Assembly (NCBI RefSeq): GCF_030124145.1
Contig: NZ_JASKMS010000017.1
Span: forward strand, 62,001 to 126,000
Direction: 5' to 3'
From: Streptomyces sp. 378
GTDB taxonomy: Bacteria > Actinomycetota > Actinomycetes > Streptomycetales > Streptomycetaceae
DNA length: 64,000 nucleotides
Shown: positions 17,103-25,073 of the stretch, one piece after another
Layout of the letters: each line of letters opens with the position of its first letter
How positions within the stretch are numbered: position 1 is the stretch's first letter
The notes under the pieces: generated by a model
What the model was told of the DNA's origin: nothing
What the model saw: only the letters and a program-made list of their open reading frames with translations
Database searches by the model: none
Position numbers and translations under genes: made by a program

Positions 17103-18185
17103 GTGAGCGGGACGGAGGCGGCGGTCGTGGACGGACCGCTGCCGGACTTCCACCCGGCCCTGAAGGCCGCCCTGACCTTCCCGCTCGCCTGGGGACGTTC
17201 CCCGATCCGCGACTTTCGCGCCTGGCGGCGTACCGCCCGGGCCACCGTCGAGGAGCACCTCCTCGTCGAGCGGCAGGACGGGACGCCGTACGCGCCGGAG
17301 TTCACCGGCCGTTCCCGGACGCTGGACCACACCCGCGAACTGGTGACCGTCTCCCTCACCCGCTACGAACGGGTCCGCGGCGCCCTGCTCACCCCGCACG
17401 GCCACGGGCCCTTCCCCGCCGTGCTGCTCCTGCACGACCACGGCGCCCGGTTCGACATCGGGAAGGAGAAACTCGTCCGGCCCTGGTACGACGACACGCG
17501 ACTCGTGTCCGCCCGCGCGTGGGCCGACACCTACTTCAGCGGGCGGTTCGTCGGTGACGAACTGGCCCGGCGCGGCTATGTGGTGCTGTGTCTGGACGCG
17601 CTCGGCTGGGGCGACCGCGGGCCTGTCGCCTACGAGCAGCAGCAGGCCCTGGCCTCCAATCTTTACCATCTCGGCTCCTCGCTCGCCGGGCTGATGGGCC
17701 GGGAGGACGAGCGGGCCGCCGCCTTCCTGGCCGGGCTCGACCGGGTGGACGCCGGGCGGGTCGCGGCCGTCGGCTTCTCCATGGGCGCCTACCGGGCCTG
17801 GCAGACCGCCGCCCTCAGCGACCACATCGCCGCCGCGGCGAGTGTCTGCTGGATGACCGGCCTGAAGGAGATGATGGTGCCCGGCAACAACACGTTGCGC
17901 GGGCAGTCGGCGTACTACATGCTCCACCCCGGCCTCGCCCGGCACCTCGACATCCCCGACGTGGCGAGCATCGCCGCACCCCGGCCGATGCTGTTCTTCC
18001 ACGGCGGCCTCGACCCCCTGTTCCCGGCCGCGGGCGTGCGGGTCGCGTACGACAAGCTGCGTGCCGTCTGGCGCTCGCACCACGCCGAGGAGCGGATACG
18101 GGTGAAGACGTGGCCGGAGCTCGGCCACGTCTTCACCCACGCGATGCAGGACGAGGTCGTCAGCTGGCTCGACGACGTCCTGTGA
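17103..18185 (+). CDS. Alpha/beta hydrolase of the dienelactone hydrolase / acetyl-xylan-esterase type
   Basis: A 360-residue cytoplasmic hydrolase. GTG at 17103 with a GGCGGGG ahead is the best start; GTG at 17064 is an alternative. The fold is evident: HDHGARF oxyanion region near residue 115, nucleophile elbow GFSMGAY with Ser226, Asp304 in GGLDPLF and His342 in ELGHVF completing the triad. Homologues are esterases of unclear substrate. It follows the pectinesterase by 61 nt, so an acyl-sugar or feruloyl/acetyl ester from pectin is a reasonable guess. It ends 3 nt from the convergent GH43 gene, leaving no room for a separate terminator. Confidence 0.8.
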   Translation: MSGTEAAVVDGPLPDFHPALKAALTFPLAWGRSPIRDFRAWRRTARATVEEHLLVERQDGTPYAPEFTGRSRTLDHTRELVTVSLTRYERVRGALLTPHGHGPFPAVLLLHDHGARFDIGKEKLVRPWYDDTRLVSARAWADTYFSGRFVGDELARRGYVVLCLDALGWGDRGPVAYEQQQALASNLYHLGSSLAGLMGREDERAAAFLAGLDRVDAGRVAAVGFSMGAYRAWQTAALSDHIAAAASVCWMTGLKEMMVPGNNTLRGQSAYYMLHPGLARHLDIPDVASIAAPRPMLFFHGGLDPLFPAAGVRVAYDKLRAVWRSHHAEERIRVKTWPELGHVFTHAMQDEVVSWLDDVL

Positions 18186-18188
18186 GCG

Positions 18189-20405
18189 TCACCGCCGTAC
18201 CGGCTCGATGCCCTCCAGCGTCGGCACCACCGGCTTGATCGTGCCGTCGGCCGCGAACTCCATGCGGTCGATGGTCGTCTCGCGGTGCATTCCGTCGCCG
18301 CCCGGCCTGCCGGGGCCGTTGAGGGCGAAGCGGTGGTAGACGGCGTACCAGTCGTCGGTGCCGGGGGCGTTCACCACCGAGTGGTGGCCGGTGCCGAGGA
18401 TGCCGTACTCGGGCCGCTTCTCGAGAATCGTCCCGCGCTTGGTCCACGGGCCGAGCGGGGACGGTCCCGTCGCGTACGCCACGTGGTAGTTCTCGCTGCG
18501 GGTGTCGTCCTCCGACCACATGAAGTAGTAGGTGCCCTTCCGCTTGATCACGAAGGAGCCCTCGCGGAAGTTGTCCGGGGTGATGTCCCGCACCTTCGAC
18601 GCGTCGTACGACACCATGTCGTCGTTCAGCGGCACCACGTACCCACGGCCGTTGCCCCAGTACAGGTAGGCCTGGCCGTCGTCGTCCGTGAAGACCGACG
18701 GGTCGATCATCTGGCCCTTCAGCGAACCGCCCTTGGCGACCAGCGGCTTGCCGAGCGCGTCCTCGAAGGGGCCGGCGGGGGAGTCCGCCACCGCCACACC
18801 GATCTGCTGCTCGGCGCAGTAGTAGAAGTAGTACTTGCCGTTCCGCTCGGCGATGGCGGGGGCCCAGGCGTTGCTGTCGGCCCAGCTCACGTCGGGCCCG
18901 AGATCGAGGATGACGCCGTGGTCCTTCCAGTGGACCAGGTCCTTCGACGAGTACGCCTTGAACTGGGTGCCGCTCCAGCCCTGGAAGCCGTCCGTGGTCG
19001 GATAGATCCAGTACCGGCCGTTCATGTAACGCACGTCGGGGTCGGCGTTCAGGCCGGGCAGGATCGGGCTGCGGGTGCGGACCGCCTCGACCGTCCACGT
19101 GCGCCTGGTGCCGTCGGCGGCGGTGACCGTGTACTTCTGCGGCGTGCGGAAGTCGCGTCGGGTACCGGACTTCGGGCTGAGCTTCGCGCCCTCACCGACC
19201 CACAGCTTCGGGGCGAGGCGCCGTAGGTCGGCGTGGGGCTCCATGGGCAGGACGACCTTGGAGGCGCTGTCCGTGACGATCGAGTAGCCCTTCTGGCGCT
19301 TCGCCGTCGCGTCCACGACCGAGGTGGCCGTGGCCGGGTAGGCGGCCAGCAGACGGTCGTACTCCCGCTGCGTCACCGGCAGGACCGTGCCGTGCCGGGG
19401 GCTCGCCGGGAGCTGGTAGTTCGTGGACGGGGTCCACTTGCCCGAGGCCAGGTCGGTGGTCTCGAAGGGGATGTAGCCGCGACCGCCGTACTCGTCGATG
19501 AACAGGTACCACTTCTTCTCGGTGTTCGACTTGAACACCGTCGGGCCCTCGCCGCGGTCCATCGCGCCCTTGCCGATGCAGTCGGCCACGAAGTCGTACG
19601 TCGTCGAGGTCAGGGAGGTGGACTTCTCCCCGGTGATGAACTTCGAGCAGGGACTGGAGGAGCTGGGGTCCCGCTCGTCCTTGGTGTAGCGGTAGTACTC
19701 GTCCTCGTACTTCACGACCGTTGAGTCGATCACCGAGTAGCCCGGGTCGTTCCAGACCTTCGGCTCGCTGAAGGTGCGGAAGTCCTTGGTGGTCGCGTAC
19801 AGCATCTTGTTGTACGTGCTGCCCTTGTGGTCCGGGTCGTCGTCGGCGTACAGCTTCGACGCCCAGAAGACCACGTAGGCGTCGAGCTCGTCGTCCCAGT
19901 AGGCCTCCGGGGCCCAGGTGTTGCCCGCGCTGTCCGGGGAGACCTTCACCAGGCGCTGGTCGGTCCAGTTGACCAGGTCGGTGGACTCCCAGACCATGAT
20001 CGACTTGCTGCCGTGCCGCTGGACCTGGTCCCAGCTGCCGCTGGAGTTCTTGTACATCCGCAGGTCGGTGGCGATCAGGTAGAACTTGTCGCCCTTGGGG
20101 GAGCGGATGACGAACGGGTCGCGCAGGCCCTTCTCGCCGATCGTGGACGTCAGGACCGGCTTGCCGGAGTTCAGTTCACGCCAGTGCAGCGGGTCGTTGC
20201 CGCGACTGAGGGCGTAGCGGATCTGCTCGCCGTCGGCGGTGCCCTCGCCGGTGAAGTAGGCGAAGAGGTAGCCGGCGTACTTGCTGTGCTTCACGGGTGG
20301 TGCTCCGGGATCTGCGGTGCTGGGCGGTGCCGTGAGAAGGGTCAGGAGCAGGCCGGTCAGGGCCAGGAAGGGAAGCAGGAGCGTGCGGGCGATGCGGGAG
20401 CGCAT
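18189..20405 (-). CDS. Secreted protein with two GH43-type domains (arabinan-degrading)
   Basis: A 738-residue secreted protein; the ATG at 20405 has AGGAAG upstream and starts a signal peptide (LLLPFLALTGLLLTLLT) ending near residue 33. Residues 45-395 form one five-bladed propeller (GLRDPFVI, DSAGNTWAPEAYW, DRGEGPTVF). A short beta-domain (400-465, TPQKYTVTAADGTRR) links to a second GH43 unit, residues 470-730 (LNADPDVRYMNGRYWIY, QMIDPSVF, FREGSFVIKRKG, TGHHSVV). Both have candidate Asp/Asp/Glu triads. The second resembles endo-arabinanase and exo-arabinosidase types. It would attack arabinan side chains of pectin. Whether both domains are active is not decided by sequence. Confidence 0.85.
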   Translation of the reverse strand: MRSRIARTLLLPFLALTGLLLTLLTAPPSTADPGAPPVKHSKYAGYLFAYFTGEGTADGEQIRYALSRGNDPLHWRELNSGKPVLTSTIGEKGLRDPFVIRSPKGDKFYLIATDLRMYKNSSGSWDQVQRHGSKSIMVWESTDLVNWTDQRLVKVSPDSAGNTWAPEAYWDDELDAYVVFWASKLYADDDPDHKGSTYNKMLYATTKDFRTFSEPKVWNDPGYSVIDSTVVKYEDEYYRYTKDERDPSSSSPCSKFITGEKSTSLTSTTYDFVADCIGKGAMDRGEGPTVFKSNTEKKWYLFIDEYGGRGYIPFETTDLASGKWTPSTNYQLPASPRHGTVLPVTQREYDRLLAAYPATATSVVDATAKRQKGYSIVTDSASKVVLPMEPHADLRRLAPKLWVGEGAKLSPKSGTRRDFRTPQKYTVTAADGTRRTWTVEAVRTRSPILPGLNADPDVRYMNGRYWIYPTTDGFQGWSGTQFKAYSSKDLVHWKDHGVILDLGPDVSWADSNAWAPAIAERNGKYYFYYCAEQQIGVAVADSPAGPFEDALGKPLVAKGGSLKGQMIDPSVFTDDDGQAYLYWGNGRGYVVPLNDDMVSYDASKVRDITPDNFREGSFVIKRKGTYYFMWSEDDTRSENYHVAYATGPSPLGPWTKRGTILEKRPEYGILGTGHHSVVNAPGTDDWYAVYHRFALNGPGRPGGDGMHRETTIDRMEFAADGTIKPVVPTLEGIEPVRR

Positions 20406-20710
20406 GACACTTCCTGTCGGAGTGTGGGGGATTCTGTTGGATAGCGGCCCTCGGAGTTTCACCGGAGGGGCGCGGGGCGTCAACGGGTGTGTGTGAGGCC
20501 GGCGGTTCCGAAACTTTCGAAACGCCGGTGCCTCCGGCGCGGACGACGGTCACCGTCTCCGTCACCGCCCGGCTCGAGAAGCCGTGAAGAACGCCGGCGC
20601 CGGCACCGTGATGTCGGGTGCGCGGCGGCACCTGCCACCCGGACGCCACCCCCGGATCCACCACGAACGGCACTGGCAGAAGCCCGCCGCGGGATGCCCC
20701 CACACAGGGC
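20406..20710. other. Upstream region of the double-GH43 gene
   Basis: This 305-nt stretch holds no convincing gene. It should contain the leftward promoter of the GH43 gene. The only clear element is the CGAAA-type palindrome at 20509-20522. The rest is GC-rich DNA ending before the terminator of the PL3 gene. Confidence 0.5.
20509..20522. promoter_or_regulatory. CGAAA palindrome, candidate hemicellulase-type operator
   Basis: CGAAACTTTCG (20509-20519) is a perfect 11-bp palindrome around a central C, and a further CGAAA overlaps its right end (20518-20522). CGAAA boxes in inverted pairs are known from Streptomyces xylanase promoters. The site is 104 nt upstream of the double-GH43 start. Which regulator binds it is unknown. 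Confidence 0.45.
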
Positions 20711-20744
20711 GACGCCCCCGCCGGTGCGAAACGGCGGGGGCGTC
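20711..20744 (-). terminator. Terminator of the PL3 pectate lyase transcript
   Basis: A perfect 13-bp stem pairs GACGCCCCCGCCG (20711-20723) with CGGCGGGGGCGTC (20732-20744) over an 8-nt loop. It lies 160 nt beyond the PL3 stop on the minus strand, after the four-hairpin array. Confidence 0.7.
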
Positions 20745-20750
20745 CTACCG

Positions 20751-20888
20751 ACCGGTCGAGGGGGGCTCGACCGGTACCGTCCGGCCGTCCGGAGGGGGGC
20801 TCCGGAGGGCCGAGGTGCCGGGACGTCCGACTGGGGGGTCGGAGACCCGGCATCCGGCCGGCCCGTGGGGGGACCAGGGCCAACCGGA
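20751..20888 (-). repeat. Array of four hairpins, each with a six-G (six-C) centre
   Basis: Four inverted repeats stand in the 3' untranslated region of the PL3 gene. They are ACCGGTCGAG/CTCGACCGGT (20751-20775), TCCGGAG/CTCCGGA (20788-20806), TCCGAC/GTCGGA (20826-20843) and GGCCCGT/ACCAGGGCC (20860-20881, extended by TCCGG/CCGGA to 20853-20888). Each centre holds exactly GGGGGG on the plus strand, CCCCCC in the lyase mRNA, at 34-39 nt intervals. Arms differ while the centre is kept. Function unknown; mRNA stabilisation or protein binding is possible. Confidence 0.7.
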
Positions 20889-20906
20889 GTCACAGCGGGG
20901 CAGGTT

Positions 20907-21740
20907 CTACTGGTAGCTGATGTCGGAGGCCTTGAACAGGCAGCTCTTGCCGTCCGGGCCGGGCGGCGTCAGCTCCTTGGGTTCCTTGCCCGTGTTGTTG
21001 CCCTCGAAGCGCACACACGTCTTGATCTTCTTCTTGCCGTCGCCGTGGACACGGATCCTCGACAGCGTCGCCGTGTCGCCGTAGTTGACGTTCACCCCGA
21101 CGATCGAGTTCATCGGCGCCGTCACGTCGATGTCGCTGAGCACGATCGTGCGCTTGTGCTGCGTCTTGCAGTTGCCGCAGGAGCGGACCAGCTTGCCGGC
21201 GTTCTGCACCTGGAAGCCCGACACGTTCAGCGTGCCGGCGCCGTTGAACTGCAGCACCTTGTCGTCGGCGTTCCTCGCGCCGCCGCCGATCACCTTGTAC
21301 ACCGCGGACGAGGACTTGCCCTTGAAGCTGGCCGCGTCCTCGCCGACGTCCGTCCACCACACGTTCTGCAGGGTGCAACTGCCCTTGCAGTGCACACCGT
21401 CCGCGGCCGGGGTGCCGATGACGACGTTCTTGAGGACCGCGCCGTCGGCCAGCTCGAAGAGCGGGGCCTGCCCCTCGTCCTGGTTGCCGCCGCCGAGCGC
21501 GCCGGTGCCGTAGAACATCTTCATGCCGCCGTCGCGCACACCGGAGACCGGAATGGTCTTCGCCACGGGGGTCTTGCCCTTGTCCGCGGGCCAGGAGGGC
21601 GCGGCGCCCGCCGTCGACAGCATCGACGTGGTGACGATCGCCGCTCCCGTGATGCCGAAGGCGGACACCGTGGCGATCACCGCCCGCCGCTTGGTGACAC
21701 CGCGGCGGTGGCGGACGCGCTGGTCTGCTGGTGCAGTCAT
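20907..21740 (-). CDS. Secreted pectate lyase, PL3 family
   Basis: A 277-residue secreted lyase of the short PL3 class. The signal sequence follows a long basic leader (TKRRAVIATVSAFGITGAAIVTT) and ends near residue 46, with a possible Tat pattern. PL3 features are the DGGMKMFYGTGAL start, repeated short beta-strands, Cys pairs (HCKGSC, RSCGNC) and CVRFEGNN near the end. It uses calcium and prefers low-ester pectin in known members. GAGGA lies upstream of the ATG. It has a distinctive structured 3' region. With two PL1 lyases and the fusion this is the fourth pectate lyase domain in 17 kb. Confidence 0.88.
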   Translation of the reverse strand: MTAPADQRVRHRRGVTKRRAVIATVSAFGITGAAIVTTSMLSTAGAAPSWPADKGKTPVAKTIPVSGVRDGGMKMFYGTGALGGGNQDEGQAPLFELADGAVLKNVVIGTPAADGVHCKGSCTLQNVWWTDVGEDAASFKGKSSSAVYKVIGGGARNADDKVLQFNGAGTLNVSGFQVQNAGKLVRSCGNCKTQHKRTIVLSDIDVTAPMNSIVGVNVNYGDTATLSRIRVHGDGKKKIKTCVRFEGNNTGKEPKELTPPGPDGKSCLFKASDISYQ

Positions 21741-21825
21741 GTACCGATTCCTCAGATGGGGGGTGACTCTTGCGCCTGGTGGTCGTCACCGGTGAAGAAA
21801 GGGTTGCCGCCTCTTCATGTCTTTT

Positions 21826-22671
21826 TCACGAGCCGCCGTCGCCGTCGGCCACGGCGGCGAACCCGCCGCCCACCGACAGCTGCCGCGAACCCGCGGTGGC
21901 CGTCACCGCGTAGGCGTCCTCTCCCGCGTCGCGACCGCCGCGGGCGTGGGCGAACTGGCCGGCGAACACCCACTGGCCCGCCGGAACCGTACGGCCCTCC
22001 TTGAGGGTCCAGGTGTAGACGAGGAAGCCGTCCCGCTCGGCGACCGTGAGGGTGAAGTCGTCCTCGGGCAGGGAGCGCCAGGCGCCCGCGTCGGAGACCC
22101 CGCCGGTCTGGGCCACCTTCAACCGCACGCTCAGCGCGGTCAGTTGCTCGCGGGTCTTGAGAGTGACGTTGCTCTGCGCCCAGTAGTCGTTGCTGTGCGG
22201 GTCGACCGAGCCGTCCGACCACAGCGGCCCGTCCTCGGCGGCGGGCGGCCGCTGGGCGGCCGGGGCGTTGGGCGTCCCCGACGGCGGAGGGCCGGACTCG
22301 CGGCGCTCGGGCGACCGGCTGGGCGCCGGTTCCACCGCGGGCGGAGGCACGGGGGCCCGGCTCGTCGCCTCCGGGGAGGGCGTGGGCGTCGGCGACGTGG
22401 CCACTTCCTGCTGAGGTGCGGCTTCGTCCTTCACCGCGGACGCCACCGCGTATCCGCCCACCGCGAGCACACCGGCGACCGCGGCCGACGCACCGGCCAC
22501 CCGCACCCAACCGAACACCGGCGGATGCTTCGCCCGGTGGCCGGAAACGGCCGGACCGGCCATGCCGCGCTCGATCCGGGCCAGCATGCGCTCCCGGTCG
22601 GGCTCGTGCGCTCCGGCCGCCTCGTGCAGCCGTGTGCGCAGCTCCTCGTGCACGTCCCGCCGCATGGTCAT
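21826..22671 (-). CDS. Membrane-anchored protein encoded with the ECF sigma factor (possible anti-sigma)
   Basis: A 281-residue protein. Residues 1-50 are cytoplasmic and charged (RRDVHEELRTRLHEAAGAHEPDRERMLARIERG), residues 56-75 are one membrane span (ASAAVAGVLAVGGYAVASA), then a Pro/Ser/Thr-rich linker (85-150) and an outside domain (150-281) with WSDGSVDPHSNDYWAQ. Its start overlaps the sigma-factor stop (ATGA). The layout of short cytoplasmic N-terminus, one span and sensor domain is that of many anti-sigma factors, but no ZAS HxxxCxxC motif is seen, so anti-sigma function is inferred from position. The outer domain was not recognised. Confidence 0.7.
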   Translation of the reverse strand: MTMRRDVHEELRTRLHEAAGAHEPDRERMLARIERGMAGPAVSGHRAKHPPVFGWVRVAGASAAVAGVLAVGGYAVASAVKDEAAPQQEVATSPTPTPSPEATSRAPVPPPAVEPAPSRSPERRESGPPPSGTPNAPAAQRPPAAEDGPLWSDGSVDPHSNDYWAQSNVTLKTREQLTALSVRLKVAQTGGVSDAGAWRSLPEDDFTLTVAERDGFLVYTWTLKEGRTVPAGQWVFAGQFAHARGGRDAGEDAYAVTATAGSRQLSVGGGFAAVADGDGGS

Positions 22672-23267
22672 CGGTCCCTCCCTCCGGCCTCACCGGTGCG
22701 CGCGCCCTCCACGGCGGCCGAACAGCGGGGAGCCCCCAGCGTCGCGTGCATCCGCTGCGGCACCCCCCGCGCCCCCAGCAACCGCTGGAGTTCGGCCATC
22801 CCCTTCGAGGTCTGGCTCTTCACCGTACCCACCGACACCCCCAGCGCCAGGGCGGTGTCCTTCTCCGACAGGTCGAACGCGTGCCGCAGCACCACACAGG
22901 CCCGCTTGCGGAACGGCAGCCTGCGCAACGCCTCCTGCACGTCGACCACGCCCGCGACGTCCGGGTTCTCGGTGTTCTCCTCGCGCTGCGACCAGAACAG
23001 GGCGATGCGACGCCGCTCGCGCACCGCGCTGCGGATGCGGGTACGGGCCAGATTGGCGACCACACCGCGGGCGTACGCCGCCGGGTGGTCGGCCGCGCGC
23101 ACCCGGTCCCAGCGGTGCCACAGCGCCAGCAACGCGTCCGCCGCCAGATCGTCGGCGGTGTCCGACTCGCCCGTCAGGAGGTGGGCGAGACGGGACAGTT
23201 CGGCGTAGTGGCGCTCGAAGAAGGCGTGGAACTCCACGGAGGCGGCGTCGTCGACGGCTGTGCCCAC
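22668..23267 (-). CDS. ECF (SigE-family) RNA polymerase sigma factor
   Basis: A 199-residue extracytoplasmic-function sigma factor. The GTG at 23267 is preceded by GGAGAGG; longer frames add only non-coding sequence. Region 2 (FFERHYAELSRLAHLLTGESDTADDLAADALLALWHRW) and region 4 (ALRRLPFRKRACVVLRHAFDLSEKDTALALGVSVGTVKSQTSKGMAELQRLL) are intact. It is translationally coupled to the membrane protein downstream. The divergent gap to the purine permease holds three CGAAC-type heptamers. The signal it answers is unknown. Confidence 0.9.
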   Translation of the reverse strand: MGTAVDDAASVEFHAFFERHYAELSRLAHLLTGESDTADDLAADALLALWHRWDRVRAADHPAAYARGVVANLARTRIRSAVRERRRIALFWSQREENTENPDVAGVVDVQEALRRLPFRKRACVVLRHAFDLSEKDTALALGVSVGTVKSQTSKGMAELQRLLGARGVPQRMHATLGAPRCSAAVEGARTGEAGGRDR

Positions 23268-23395
23268 GGGCGACCTCTCCTCGCAGCGGCTACGGGCGCT
23301 CCCGGTCGGCCGGGGCACCCTGTGACTGTCATGCAGATGACATGTGATCATCCGGGGAAGACCCGGACGAGATCGGGAAGCGTAGCAGCGATCGT

Positions 23396-23477
23396 CGAAC
23401 GGTTCGTACGGAGCTTCGAACGGCGTATGGCAGGCCGGACCCCGATTCCGTAACACGGAGAAAACCCGAACGGGGTT
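23396..23477. promoter_or_regulatory. Triple CGAACGG heptamers in the sigma/permease divergent promoter
   Basis: CGAACGG occurs at 23396-23402, 23417-23423 and 23467-23473. The first lies in the palindrome CGAACGGTTCG, the second overlaps TTCGAA, and the third is in the inverted repeat AACCC-GAACG-GGGTT (23463-23477). The sites lie between the sigma factor and the permease and could bind one regulator of either gene. No known motif was recognised. Confidence 0.35.
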
Positions 23478-23541
23478 CACGGCAGGCACAATCCGGCCAG
23501 CATCCGCACACCGATGACCCAGGCACCGAGGAGTACGCGCC

Positions 23542-24999
23542 ATGTCCGAACCGCAGCAGGTCACCGACCGGCCTCCCGTGAAGGAACCCCCGGCGAACGG
23601 CGTCGACCGGTTCTTCCGGATCTCCGAGAGGGGCTCCACCTTCGGCCGGGAGATACGCGGCGGCTTCGCCACGTTCTTCACGATGGCCTACATACTCGTC
23701 CTGAATCCCATCATCCTGGGCAGCGCGAAGGACAAGTTCGGGCACCAGCTGGACGCCGTCCAGCTCACCACCGCCACCGCCCTGGTCGCCGCCGTCATGA
23801 CGATCATCATGGGCGTCGGCGGCAACCTGCCCCTGGCGCTCGCCGCCGGACTCGGCCTGAACGCCGTGGTCGCCTTCCAGATCGCCCCGCTGATGAGCTG
23901 GGACGACGCCATGGGCCTGATCGTCCTCGAAGGCCTGCTGATCTGCGTGCTGGTGGTGACCGGTCTGCGCGAGGCCGTCATGCACGCGATACCCCAGCCG
24001 CTCAAGCAGGCGATCAGCGTCGGCATCGGCCTGTTCATCGCCTTCATCGGCTTCGTCGACGCCGGGTTCGTCAGCCGCATCCCGGACGCCGCGAACACCA
24101 CCGTGCCCGTCCAGCTGGGCGGCACCGGCACCCTCGCCGGCTGGCCGATGCTCGTCTTCTGCCTCGGCGTGCTGCTGACGATCGGACTGCTCGCCCGCAA
24201 GGTCAAGGGCGCCATCCTGATCAGCATCGTCACCATGACCGCGCTGGCGATCGTGATCAACTCCCTGGCCGACATCAAGTCCTGGGGTCTGACCACACCC
24301 TCCTGGCCGGACCGGTTCGTCGACGCCCCCGACTTCGGGCTCATCGGCGACTTCGACCTGTTCGGCGCCTTCAGCGCCCCCGGCGTCGGGGTCGTCACCG
24401 TCGTCCTGCTGATCTTCACGCTGATCCTGTCCGACTTCTTCGACACCATGGGCACGGTCGTCGGCATCAGCGCCGAGGCCGGCCTGCTCGACGAGGACGG
24501 CAAGGTCCCGAACCTGGGCCGGGTGCTGCTCATCGACGGAGCCGCCGCGGTCGCGGGCGGTGCGGCCTCCGCGTCCTCGGCGACCTCCTACATCGAGTCC
24601 GCGGCCGGTGTCGGCGAGGGCTCGCGCACCGGCTTCTCCAACCTCGTCACCGGCGGCCTGTTCGGTCTCGCGCTGTTCCTGACCCCGCTGCTCACCATCG
24701 TCCCGCTCCAGGCCGCCGCCCCGGCCCTGGTCGCCGTCGGTTTCCTGATGATGACCCAGGTCAAGCAGATCGACTGGGACCGCTACGACATCGCCATCCC
24801 CGCGTTCCTCACCATCGCGGTGATGCCGTTCACCTACTCCATCACCAACGGCATCGGGGCCGGGTTCCTCGCCTACGTCGTCATCAAGACCGTGCTCGGC
24901 CGGGCGAAGGAGGTCCACTGGCTGCTGTGGGGGACCTCGGCGCTGTTCCTCGTGTACTTCGCGATCGACCCGATCGAGCAGCTCCTGGGAGCGAGGTAA
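23542..24999 (+). CDS. NCS2-family (AzgA-type) purine permease
   Basis: A 485-residue membrane transporter for hypoxanthine/guanine/adenine type bases. It shows the AzgA pattern: FFRISERGSTFGREIRGGFATFFTMAYILVLNP at the start, GLNAVVAFQI, the core TM10 region LSDFFDTMGTVVGI near residue 295, and SSATSYIESAAGVGEGSRTG near 345. About 12-14 membrane spans are predicted. ATG with GAGGAG upstream. Divergent from the sigma factor, and ends in a strong bidirectional terminator facing the penicillin-binding protein. The substrate is from family knowledge; proton symport is expected. Confidence 0.9.
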   Translation: MSEPQQVTDRPPVKEPPANGVDRFFRISERGSTFGREIRGGFATFFTMAYILVLNPIILGSAKDKFGHQLDAVQLTTATALVAAVMTIIMGVGGNLPLALAAGLGLNAVVAFQIAPLMSWDDAMGLIVLEGLLICVLVVTGLREAVMHAIPQPLKQAISVGIGLFIAFIGFVDAGFVSRIPDAANTTVPVQLGGTGTLAGWPMLVFCLGVLLTIGLLARKVKGAILISIVTMTALAIVINSLADIKSWGLTTPSWPDRFVDAPDFGLIGDFDLFGAFSAPGVGVVTVVLLIFTLILSDFFDTMGTVVGISAEAGLLDEDGKVPNLGRVLLIDGAAAVAGGAASASSATSYIESAAGVGEGSRTGFSNLVTGGLFGLALFLTPLLTIVPLQAAAPALVAVGFLMMTQVKQIDWDRYDIAIPAFLTIAVMPFTYSITNGIGAGFLAYVVIKTVLGRAKEVHWLLWGTSALFLVYFAIDPIEQLLGAR

Positions 25000-25003
25000 C
25001 GAG

Positions 25004-25039
25004 GACGGGCCGCCCCCGGGGGGAGGGGGGCGGCCCGTC
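25004..25039. terminator. Bidirectional terminator between permease and PBP genes
   Basis: A perfect 14-bp stem, GACGGGCCGCCCCC (25004-25017) with GGGGGCGGCCCGTC (25026-25039), loop 8 nt, directly after the permease stop and 35 nt from the end of the convergent PBP gene. TCGTCTCT follows on the plus strand. Confidence 0.85.
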
Positions 25040-25073
25040 TCGTCTCTACAGACGGATTGTCGGCGGCCGAGGT

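Noticed and set aside
17038..17106. 22-codon frame between pectinesterase and hydrolase genes
   Set aside because: Arg/Gly-rich, no ribosome site, no motif; likely chance despite its stop overlapping the hydrolase start.
20760..20872. G-quadruplex made from the four G6 runs
   Set aside because: Runs are 34-39 nt apart, too far for a compact quadruplex; hairpins explain them better.
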